A stretch of DNA of 64,000 nt. Origin: CAWBRT01 sp963819175 (GTDB lineage: Bacteria > Acidobacteriota > Terriglobia > Terriglobales > Acidobacteriaceae). The stretch's first letter is position 1. Each line of letters begins with the position of its first letter. Positions 1-8,307 of the stretch are shown here, one piece after another. The stretch is taken from assembly GCA_963819175.1 (NCBI GenBank), contig CAWFVJ010000021.1:62001-126000 (forward strand). Reading direction: 5' to 3'. A program made the position numbers and the translations under genes. A model generated the notes under the pieces. It saw nothing but the letters and a program-made list of their open reading frames with translations, was not told the origin of the DNA and ran no database searches.

Positions 1-721
1 CCTGGCGCACGCACTCGGTCAGGTTCGACCAGTTGTGCCAGATGTTGGCCATGTGTAACAATCCGCCGCGAGCATTGTCCTTCGAGCTTTGCGAGAAGAA
101 CCGCGCACTGGCAGCAGTGTTCTGAAAACTGCCATCGGTCTTCTGTAGAAGCTGGAGACTTGCGACCGCGTTCAGCAGCATTTCCGTGGCGCGCGGACGC
201 GTCTTCAATTTGTCGGCGACGACCTCCGCCGAAGCGCCGTCCCCGACGGCGGTGAACAGATCCAGTTCGAGCGCAGTCAGGATTGCGCGGCTCGGCCAGT
301 AGCCGCGTATCAGATTGTCCAGTTCCTCAGGCAGAATTCCCGCCTGCTCGCGCGCCTTCTGTGCCGCTCTGACGTGCTCACGATGTTCCAGCGATGCAAG
401 CTTCATCGCCCGTGCGTCGGTCCACTCCAGGCGCGCCACCACTTTTCCGGTCGCCAGATGCGAAGAGACAATCTCGGGCACATCTGCGGGCGCGACGCGG
501 CGATACCAAACCCCATCGGGATAAATGATGACAATCGGCCCTTCGTCGCACAGCCCCAGGCAGCCACAGGTAGTGACTTGAACCTCATTCTCCAGCCCTT
601 GCGATTGCACCTCGCGGTTGAGTGCATCGAGGACTCGTTTAGAGCCGCTCGCAGAACAGGACGTCACTCCTTCCGGCTTGGTTTGCGTGCAGACAAATGC
701 GTGATACCGAAACGGTTCCAT
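1..721 (-). CDS. [2Fe-2S] ferredoxin fused to a methyltransferase-type dimerisation domain (partial, runs off left edge)
   Basis: The frame is open from ATG 721 to the window edge (240 codons seen, no stop) with a good ribosome site (GGAG, 7 nt upstream). Residues 1-100 look like a thioredoxin-fold [2Fe-2S] ferredoxin: Cys11 and Cys22, then the typical CGCLGLCDEGP loop near residue 52, followed by a YPDGVWY strand. From about residue 135 the sequence changes to an alpha-helical segment (GYWPSRAILTALELDLF, then a winged-helix-like stretch) like the dimerisation domain of plant/bacterial small-molecule O-methyltransferases. The SAM-binding domain should lie beyond the window. Inferred role: a redox-linked methyltransferase or a fused pair; the substrate is unknown. 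A hairpin at 840-865 separates it from the cold-shock gene upstream. Confidence 0.72.
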   Translation of the reverse strand, partial: MEPFRYHAFVCTQTKPEGVTSCSASGSKRVLDALNREVQSQGLENEVQVTTCGCLGLCDEGPIVIIYPDGVWYRRVAPADVPEIVSSHLATGKVVARLEWTDARAMKLASLEHREHVRAAQKAREQAGILPEELDNLIRGYWPSRAILTALELDLFTAVGDGASAEVVADKLKTRPRATEMLLNAVASLQLLQKTDGSFQNTAASARFFSQSSKDNARGGLLHMANIWHNWSNLTECVRQ

Positions 722-839
722 CTATTCTCCTCTCGCAAACAACAATACCAGCCAGCAACAGGCTATCGCGTTCAGCCCGGCGACGCCAGCATTGGCCCGG
801 TTCGTTCGCGGATGTTCCCGAGTCCGGTCCAAAAGCAAA

Positions 840-865
840 AGCCCGAAGCTTTGCAGCTTCGGGCT
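840..865. terminator. Bidirectional hairpin terminator
   Basis: A perfect 11-bp inverted repeat (AGCCCGAAGCT / AGCTTCGGGCT) with a 4-nt loop. It is followed by TTTGCTTTT on the minus strand and by CTGATTTTT on the plus strand. It lies 19 nt past the stop of the cold-shock gene and most likely ends that transcript. Confidence 0.8.
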
Positions 866-884
866 CTGATTTTTAGGTCTGGTC

Positions 885-1085
885 TTACAGAACCTGTACG
901 TTCTCTGCCTGCCAGCCCTTCGGGCCACGCTTGACATCGAACTGCACGGACTGACCTTCCTGGAGGCTGCGGAAACCGTTCGACTGAATGGCCGTGTGAT
1001 GGACGAATACGTCTTCGCCATTCTGACGGCTGATGAAGCCAAAACCCTTGGCGTCGTTAAACCACTTCACTGTTCCTTGTTCCAC
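885..1085 (-). CDS. cspA: Cold-shock protein (CspA family)
   Basis: A 66-residue single cold-shock domain, the usual family length. The RNA-binding motifs are clear: KGFGFI (RNP1) and VFVHH (RNP2), preceded by GTVKWFN. Family members bind single-stranded nucleic acid and melt RNA structure at low temperature or during growth transitions. No strong Shine-Dalgarno precedes the ATG; the A/T-rich leader just upstream would fit a long cold-shock-type 5' UTR, but this is inference. A strong hairpin terminator follows. The assignment is secure to family; the paralogue letter is arbitrary. Confidence 0.93.
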   Translation of the reverse strand: MEQGTVKWFNDAKGFGFISRQNGEDVFVHHTAIQSNGFRSLQEGQSVQFDVKRGPKGWQAENVQVL

Positions 1086-1407
1086 TTTTTGTTTTACCTT
1101 TGTTTCTGTTAATTTCTATCTTGTTTCTGCTGAGATCGTTTGCTCTGAGAGTGGGTGACGCAGATGAATCGGCGGGACCAGCTCAACATGGCTGAAAGCG
1201 AACTTAGCCAAACATAAATAGCGTACACCAATCCAGGGAAGAAATGCAAGTCCCAGTTCTTGGTCGGCAATATCTCACATTGAGGCACACCAACAACTGC
1301 CCTAATTTAGACGCAATGATCCAAAAAATCAGCTCCGCCCGTTCTTGAGCTAAGGTCCCTGCTGCATCTAAAAGAGTTCCCCAATTGCGGGGCGTCAGTG
1401 TAAGATC
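1086..1407. other. Intergenic region between divergent cspA and the metal-efflux operon
   Basis: No convincing ORF. The part next to cspA is A/T-rich and pyrimidine-rich on the plus strand, as expected for a csp leader. The right end leads into the CRP-like site of the efflux operon. No repeat or RNA gene was recognised. Confidence 0.5.
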
Positions 1408-1415
1408 TTGATTGT

Positions 1416-1431
1416 TGTGATGTGCGTCACA
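1416..1431. promoter_or_regulatory. Perfect CRP/FNR-superfamily half-site pair upstream of the efflux operon
   Basis: TGTGA-N6-TCACA, an exact match to the E. coli CRP consensus core, 40 bp before the likely start codon of the first operon gene (1471). Several CRP/FNR-family proteins share this recognition sequence, so the cognate regulator cannot be named. The position suggests control of the Cus-type operon. Confidence 0.55.
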
Positions 1432-1470
1432 TCTTTCGGTGATAGAACTTTTGTAGGATCGTTGAGTCGC

Positions 1471-1854
1471 ATGGGTCGTTTGTTCAAATTCGTTGCCCTA
1501 TTGCTGATAGTGGCCATCGGGGTAATTCCCGTGCTGGCTGCCGCGCCATGCTCCGGTGAAGCTGAACCGGGAATGCACTGCCCGCCCGGTTGTCCAATGA
1601 TGGCGTCCGGCAATATGGCTGCGACAACCGAGTTTCAAAGCCAGAATCCGGCCTCATCCTGCTGCGATATGCATTCCGGGAAGCCGATTCCCTCTACGGA
1701 GCTTCAGCCTGCAAGCGCGACAGCTTCAATCACGCCTCCGCTCCCGATCATCGCCCTTATAGCGACAGCCGACTTCGGCGCTGACGACAAGTCAGAATTT
1801 CGATTACCGAATTCCTGCTCGCACCAAGCCCTTCTCTGCACATTCCTGATCTAG
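1471..1854 (+). CDS. Small exported Cys/Met/His-rich protein heading the metal-efflux operon
   Basis: Predicted 127 residues from ATG 1471. The same frame is open upstream to a TTG at 1408, but that start would fall before the CRP-like site and put charged residues ahead of the signal peptide. The N-terminus is a clear export signal (VALLLIVAIGVIPVLAAA). The mature part carries a CPPGCPMM motif, a CCDMHS motif, and further Cys and His residues, all plausible soft-metal ligands. Position immediately upstream of outer-membrane, adaptor and pump genes suggests a periplasmic metal-binding accessory protein. No named family was recognised, so the function is inferred from context. Confidence 0.6.
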   Translation: MGRLFKFVALLLIVAIGVIPVLAAAPCSGEAEPGMHCPPGCPMMASGNMAATTEFQSQNPASSCCDMHSGKPIPSTELQPASATASITPPLPIIALIATADFGADDKSEFRLPNSCSHQALLCTFLI

Positions 1855-1920
1855 TCCTCTCTTAGCTACCTTCGGCACCGTCATATCCCATCATCTTTAG
1901 CCAATAGGAGAGATGCCTCC

Positions 1921-3345
1921 ATGTATACACGGGGACTTATTGCAGTCCTGCTATTGCTGCTCGCTACGCCTTTGATAGCGGAGGAGAATTCGCCAGCGAA
2001 ACGCTAGGCCAGTCGTCATCCCAGCACTGTCGCGGCCCCTGCGGCTGCCAGTCAACCTCAACAGGCCACCACGGTTTTGACTCTCGATGCTGTCATCCGC
2101 GAAGCGCTGGCGAACAATCCCTCGGTGCAGAGCGCGGCGCACATGGTCGCGGCGCAACGGCGGAAGATTTCACAGGCGCGGGCTTTGCCTGATCCCCAGG
2201 TTTCTGTCGGGTGGATGGGAAATGCCACTCCGTTCAGCACGCAGCAGGGCGACCCCTCGAGTTATCGCAGCGTCGGCGCCATGCAGATGCTGCCCTACCC
2301 CGGCAAGTTAAGACTCAAGGGAGAGATCGCCGGCAAGGAAATGGAGGCCGGAGCCGCGGATCATGAGGCGGTTCGGCGCAAAGTCGCCAGTCAGGCGAAG
2401 GCGGCGTTCTTCGACTACTTCTACTATGACAAGGCGCTGCAGGTGGCGCTCAAGGACAAGGATTTGTTGCAGCAGCTCTCGAAGATCTCCGAGGCGCGCT
2501 ATCGGGTCGGCAAGGCTATGCAGCAGGATGTGCTGAAGTCTCAGACAGAGATCTCCATTCTGTTGCAGAAGATCACGATCCTGCAGCAGCAGCGTTCGGT
2601 GGCACAGGCCCGGCTAAACGTGCTGATGGCCCGCTCGCCGGAATCGCCGCTCCCGCCGGCGGCTGATGTCGCGCTGACGCAATCGACCCGGTCGCTCGAC
2701 GATCTCTACCAGCTTGCCGCGAAGAACAGCCCGATGCTGCAGCGCGAACAGCGGATGATCGAGCGCAGTCAGCTTGCTGTGAACCTCGCCGAAAAGGAGT
2801 ATCGGCCCGATTTGAGCGTCGCATTCATGTACCAGCAGCGCCCCGACATGCCGGACATGAAAGGGGTGACCTTCACCATCAATGTTCCTGTTTTCTACCG
2901 TGAGAAGCAACGGCAAGGCGTGCAGCAGGCCCAGGAAGAGGTGATCGCCGCGCAGAAGAGTCGCGAGGATATTGCCAACGAAACGCAATTCGAAGTGAAG
3001 CAGGCCTATTTGGCGGCGAAGGCGGCGAGGGACCTTGCCGATCTGTACACAAAAGCCGTGGTCCCGCAATCCTCTTTAACGCTGGAATCATCGATGTCGG
3101 CGTACCAGGTTGGCAACAACGATTTCCTCACGGTGCTCAGCAATTTCAGTACGCTTCTCAACTACGAAACGGACTACTACCGGCAAGTTGCGGATTACAA
3201 CATGGCTTTGGCGCAGATCGAGAGCCTCGTAGGCGTCGAGCTTGTGCCGGCGGCGGCGAACGCACAAACGCCAGATTCTCAATCGAACTCTCAAGCCAGC
3301 ATCGCGGTTGCTGCTGCTGGACAGGTACAGGCGGTGAAGAAATGA
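1921..3345 (+). pseudogene. Outer-membrane efflux protein (TolC/CusC type) interrupted by an amber codon after the signal peptide
   Basis: ATG 1921 follows an AGGAG site and starts a classic signal peptide (MYTRGLIAVLLLLLATPLIA). In the same frame a TAG at 2005-2007 stops translation after 28 codons. The frame then continues open for 445 codons with a full outer-membrane efflux domain (about residues 50-430): paired coiled-coil repeats, LTLDAVIREALANNPSV at the start and YETDYYRQVADYNMALAQIE near the end. The protein would form the outer-membrane channel of the RND pump encoded next. Restart at TTG 2077 would give a protein without a signal peptide, so as written the gene is probably inactive. 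The alternatives are a single-base error or nonsense suppression. The stop overlaps the adaptor start by 4 nt. Confidence 0.8.
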
Positions 3346-4784
3346 AATCAAAGAATAAGGTTCTCCGGATTCTCGCACTCGTCGCTGTCGTGGCGATTTC
3401 ACTGACGTTGCTCTTTGGCAAAAAGCTCGGTGCCTTCCAGCACGATCACTCAGCTCAAAGCAGCACGGCGGCAAGCTCAAGCGGAGAGCGCAAGATTCTC
3501 TACTGGTATGACGCGATGAACCCGCAGCATACCTATAACAAGCCCGGCAAGGCTCCGGATGGAATGGACCTGGTTGCGAAGTACGCCGACGATCAGCCTG
3601 CTGCGGGCCAAGCGGCCACGGCGAGTGCGTCCAAACCGGCCGGGGGAGAGCGAAAGATTCTCTATTGGTATGACCCGATGCATCCGGCCTACAAGGCTGA
3701 CAAGCCGGGCATCGCACCCGACTGCGGCATGGACCTGGTGCCCAAGTACGCCGACGATGGCGGCGGCCAGGAGATGGCGGCCGGAACGGTCAACATCGGG
3801 GCGGGCAAGCAACAGTTGATGGGCGTACGAACCGCGACGGTGGAGCAGAAACCGGTGGTGCGCGACATACGCGCCACGGCGCAGATCGTCCCCGATGAGA
3901 CGAAGATTGCCCACATTCACGTCAAGGTTCCCGGGTTCGTGGAAAAGGTCTACGTCGATTTTGTCGGCCAGTTGGTAAAGAAGGGCCAGCCGGTCTTCAC
4001 GCTCTACAGCCCCGACATGGTCGCCACGCAGGAGGAATACCTGATTGCCAAGCGCGGCGAGCAGACGCTGAGCGGCGCGCCCTATCAGGAGGTTTCTCAG
4101 GGAGCGCAATCGCTGCTTCGTTCCGCGCGGCAACGCTTGAAGCTGTGGGATATCTCCGATGCGCAGATTAAGAAACTGGACGAGACGGGCGAAGTCAGCA
4201 AGACGATGACGATTTATTCGCCGATCACGGGATTTGTAACGGACCGCAAGGTGTTTCCAAATGTCTCGGTAACGCCGGATATGGATTTGTACGTCGTTTC
4301 CGATCTCTCCCATGTCTGGGCGACAGCCGACATCTACCAGTACGAATTGCCTTTCGTGAAGGTTGGCCAGACAGCGCAGCTGCGGTTGAGCTACTACCCC
4401 GGGAAAATCTATTCCGGACGGATCAGCTATATCTATCCGTCCATGGACCCGACGACGCATACGGCCAAGGTGCGGATCGAACTTTCAAATCCGCACTTCG
4501 AGCTGAAGCCGCAGATGTTCGCCGATGCCCAGATCAAGGTCAACTACGGTAACAAGATTTTGATTCCACAGGATGCAGTGCTCAATTCCGGTAATGCGCA
4601 GACCGTGTTTGTGGTGCTTGAAGGCGGCAACTTCGAACCGCGCAAAGTAGCGCTTGGCCCCGCGGTGGAAGGCAATGTCGTAATCCTTTCCGGACTGAAG
4701 CCCGGCGAGACGATCGTGACCTCCGGCAACTTCCTCATCGATTCGGAAAGCCGCATGAAGAGCGCCACGGCTGAGATGCACTAA
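3342..4784 (+). CDS. cusB: RND efflux periplasmic adaptor (CusB-type) with two heavy-metal-binding domains
   Basis: 480 residues. An N-terminal membrane anchor/signal (ILALVAVVAISLTLLFG) is followed by two short heavy-metal-binding modules, each of the form KILYWYDPMHP...DLVPKY, at about residues 50-85 and 105-140. The adaptor core comes next: a beta-barrel/lipoyl part (HIHVKVPGFVEKVYVDFVGQ), a helical hairpin and a membrane-proximal C-terminal domain. CusB-type adaptors link the inner-membrane pump to the outer-membrane channel and pass Cu(I)/Ag(I) to the pump. The second metal module has APDCGMDL, while the first has APDGMDL and lacks that Cys. The ATGA overlap with the upstream gene indicates translational coupling. 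Metal specificity (Cu/Ag versus Co/Zn/Cd) is inferred from the modules. Confidence 0.88.
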   Translation: MKSKNKVLRILALVAVVAISLTLLFGKKLGAFQHDHSAQSSTAASSSGERKILYWYDAMNPQHTYNKPGKAPDGMDLVAKYADDQPAAGQAATASASKPAGGERKILYWYDPMHPAYKADKPGIAPDCGMDLVPKYADDGGGQEMAAGTVNIGAGKQQLMGVRTATVEQKPVVRDIRATAQIVPDETKIAHIHVKVPGFVEKVYVDFVGQLVKKGQPVFTLYSPDMVATQEEYLIAKRGEQTLSGAPYQEVSQGAQSLLRSARQRLKLWDISDAQIKKLDETGEVSKTMTIYSPITGFVTDRKVFPNVSVTPDMDLYVVSDLSHVWATADIYQYELPFVKVGQTAQLRLSYYPGKIYSGRISYIYPSMDPTTHTAKVRIELSNPHFELKPQMFADAQIKVNYGNKILIPQDAVLNSGNAQTVFVVLEGGNFEPRKVALGPAVEGNVVILSGLKPGETIVTSGNFLIDSESRMKSATAEMH

Positions 4785-4855
4785 GAAGCGGCTATCCGCC
4801 AGGATGGCGGTGCGCTGGTGAACTACACGGAGCTTATGGCCCAAGCGAGGTACCA

Positions 4856-7800
4856 GTGATCAACAAGATTATCGAGTTCAGCGCCGAGCACAAATTTCTG
4901 GTGTTCCTGTTCATCGGTGTTGCCGCCGTGCTCGGCTGGCATTCGATGAAGGACACGAAGCTCGATGCCATTCCGGACCTTTCGGACACCCAGGTCATCG
5001 TCTACGCAAAGTGGGACCGCAGCCCTGACATCATGGAAGATCAGGTGTCTTACCCGATCACCTCCGCGCTGCTCGGCATGCCGAAGGTGAAGGACATCCG
5101 CGCTTTCTCGGACTTCGGATACTCCTACATTTACATCATCTTCGACGAAGGCACGGATATCTACTGGGCGCGTTCGCGCACGCTCGAATACCTGAACTCG
5201 GTAACTTCGAGGCTGCCCAAAGGCGTCAACGTCGAGTTGGCAAAAGATGCTACTGCAGTCGGCTGGGTCTATCAGTATGCATTGGTGGATACCAGCGGGC
5301 AGTACAGTCTCGACCAGATGCGTTCGTACCAGGATTGGTATCTGCGCTACGCGCTGCAGTCTGTTCCCGGGGTCGCCGAGGTTGCGCCGGTCGGCGGATT
5401 TGTGCGGCAGTATCAGGTCAACGTCGATCCGAGACAAACTGCTCAGCTACAAGATCCCGATCAATATGGTGTCCGATGCGATCCAGAAGTCGAACAACGA
5501 TGTCGGCGGCAGGCTGGTCGAGTTCTCCAGCCGCGAGTACATGGTGCGCGGGCGAGGCTATATCAAGTCGCTCGACGACATCCGCAATATCGTGATTGCG
5601 GTGAATCCGCAGAGCGGCACGCCGGTGCGGGTGGGCGACGTAGCAACGGTAACATTCGGACCTGACATGCGCCGCGGCGTCGGCGAACTGAATGGCAAAG
5701 GGGAGGCGGTTGGCGGCGTCGTGATCATGCGCTTCGGCGAGAACGCTCAGAAGGTGATCGAGCGCGTCAAGGCAAGAATTAGTGATATTCAGCCGACATT
5801 GCCGCCGGGGTTGAAACTTGTAAACACCTATGACCGTTCCGATCTGATCGACCGCTCGATCGAGAATCTTAAGCACACGCTGATGGAAGAGCTGTTCATC
5901 GTCAGCCTGATCATCCTGATCTTCCTGTGGCATTTCCCAAGTGCCGTCATCCCCATTATCACCATCCCGATCACGATTGTTCTGGCCTTCATTCCGATGC
6001 AAGCGATGGGATTGACGGCCAACATCATGTCGCTGGGCGGAATCGCCGTTGCCATCGGAGCCATGGTTGACGCCGCCATCGTCGTCGTCGAGCAGACGCA
6101 CAAGAAGCTGGAGCATTGGCAATCCGAGGGGCGTCCCGGCGACTATCGCTCAGTGGTCATTTCGGCGGTAAAGGAAGTTGCCGGCCCAAGCTTTTTCGCT
6201 CTGCTGGTGATCGCTGTTGGCTTCCTGCCTGTGTTCACCTTGGAAGCACAAGAAGGCCGGATGTTCAAGCCTTTGGCATACACCAAGAACTTCGCGATGA
6301 TCATTGCCGCGGTATTGGCGATCACGCTCGATCCGGCGATGCGATTGCTTTTCACCCGCATGGACAACTATACGTTTCGTCCGAGGTGGCTGGCCAAGAT
6401 CGTGAACGCCATCCTTGTGGGCAAAATTCACAGCGAAGAAAACCACCCGATCAGCCGCCCGTTGATGAAGATCTATCACCCTGTCGTTAAGTTCGTTCTT
6501 GAATACAAGTGGGTGACGATCGGCACCGCAGTGCTGGCGATGGCAATCACGGTGCCCGTGTTTTTCAAACTCGGCTCGGAATTCATGCCGCTGCTCGACG
6601 AAGGCACGCTGCTGTACATGCCGACGACCCTGCCGGGTATCTCGGTAACCGAAGCCTCTCGGCTGCTGCAAACGCAGGACAAGATCATCAAGAGCTTTCC
6701 CGAAGTTGAGAGCGTCTTTGGCAAGGCGGGCCGCGCCGAGAGCGCGACCGACCCAGCCCCCTACTCGATGATGGAGACCGTCATCGTGATGAAGCCGCAG
6801 GAAGAGTGGCCGATGCGCGAGCGCTGGTACTCGAAGTGGGCGCCCAAGCGCATTCAGCCGTTGCTGCGGCGCTTCTGGCCGGATCACAAGACCACACAGG
6901 AACTGGTCTACGGCCTAGGCGGTATGAATGAGGCACTGGCTATGCCTGGAGTCGCAAATGCATGGACGATGCCAATCAAGGCGCGTATCGACATGTTGAC
7001 GACCGGCATCCGGACGCCGCTCGGAATCAAAGTTTTGGGCTCCGACCTTGGCGAGATTCAACGAGTCGGCGAGGAAATCGAAAAGGCACTGAAAGATATC
7101 CCGGGGACGACCAGCGTCTTTGCCGAGCGTACGGCGGGCGGCTACTTCCTTGACTTCGATCTCAAGCGCGACCAACTCGCGCGCTATGGTCTGACTGTCG
7201 ATGACGCGGAGAACGTGCTGACATCGGCCGTCGGTGGCGATCAGATCAGCACGACGATTGAAGGCCGCGAGCGTTATCCGATCAACGTTCGCTATATGCG
7301 CGATTACCGCAGCGATCTCGGCGCGCTGGAGCGTGTGCTGGTCAACACGCCATCGGGTGCGCAGATTCCGCTGGCAGAGATCGCCGATATCCGCATGAAG
7401 ACAGGGCCAGGCATGATTCGCGACGAGAACGGACGCCTGAGCGGATACGTCTACGTGGACGTTTCCGGACGCGACATCGGCAGCTACGTGCGTGACGCGA
7501 AGAAGATCGTTGCGGAAAAGGTGAAGGTGCCAGCCGGATACCAGCTTGTCTGGAGCGGCCAGTATGAGTACATGGAACGCGTCCGGGAGCGGTTGAATCT
7601 GGTGGTGCCGATTACGCTTTTCATCGTTTTCCTGCTGTTGTACTTCAACACCGGATCGGCGGTGAAGACGTTCATCATCCTGCTGGCGGTTCCCTTTTCC
7701 GCTATTGGCGCCGTGTGGTTCTTGTATCTGCTTGGCTACAACATGAGCATTGCCGTCTGGGTCGGGCTGATCGCGTTGCTCGGCGTGGACGCCGAGACCG

Positions 7801-8159
7801 CTGTATTCATGCTCCTCTACCTGGATCTCGCTTATCACGAAGCGCAGAAGAAGGGACTGATGCGCAGTTGGGATGACCTGCGCGAGGCGATCGTGAATGG
7901 CGCGGTTAAGCGTCTTCGCCCGAAGGTTATGACGGTGGCCTGCATGTTGTTCGGGCTGTTACCGATCATGTGGTCTGTCGGTGCGGGCGCTGATGTCATG
8001 AAGCGCATTGCGGCGCCAATGGTCGGGGGAATCCTGACCTCGTTCCTGATGGAATTGATTGTCTATCCGCCAATCTTCGCGATCTGGAAGTGGAATTGGG
8101 AAGTGAAGCCCGCTCTGCGGAAAGCTGAAATTCAAGCTGAGGACCTGATGCACGTGTAG
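4856..8159 (+). pseudogene. cusA: CusA-type heavy-metal RND pump with a +1 frameshift
   Basis: GTG 4856 (GAGG 5 nt upstream) starts an inner-membrane RND pump: first transmembrane helix, then TKLDAIPDLSDTQVIVYA. The reading frame is correct to VNVDP (codon 5429-5431), where one extra base (A5432) shifts it; the family sequence resumes as DKLLSYKIP in the next frame and stays open to 8159. Joined, the product is about 1,100 residues, normal for the family. It has the proton-relay segment GAMVDAAIVVVEQ, TLDPAMRLL at the end of the first transmembrane half, and the second transmembrane set near the C-terminus. As written only about 190 residues of the N-terminus are made correctly. Either the pump is inactivated or this is a one-base sequence error; the amber codon in the outer-membrane gene is a second lesion in the same operon. 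Confidence 0.87.
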
Positions 8160-8307
8160 GATGGGCCCGCTCGATGATGCGCATGATTTCCTGTCAAGTG
8201 GGTCTGCGGAAATTCGTTTGATTTAGGCTGCGAGTGTGTTCCCGTAGTACATTGGAATTTCAACCCGGAGTTCCCGAAGGCCCCATCAGAAGGAGTTCTG
8301 TTCGCTC

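Noticed and set aside
374..934. 186-residue plus-strand frame
   Set aside because: It lies opposite the ferredoxin-methyltransferase gene, whose motifs are clear; composition-driven shadow.
722..1042. 106-residue minus-strand frame overlapping the cold-shock gene
   Set aside because: It is the shadow of cspA in another frame and runs through the hairpin terminator.
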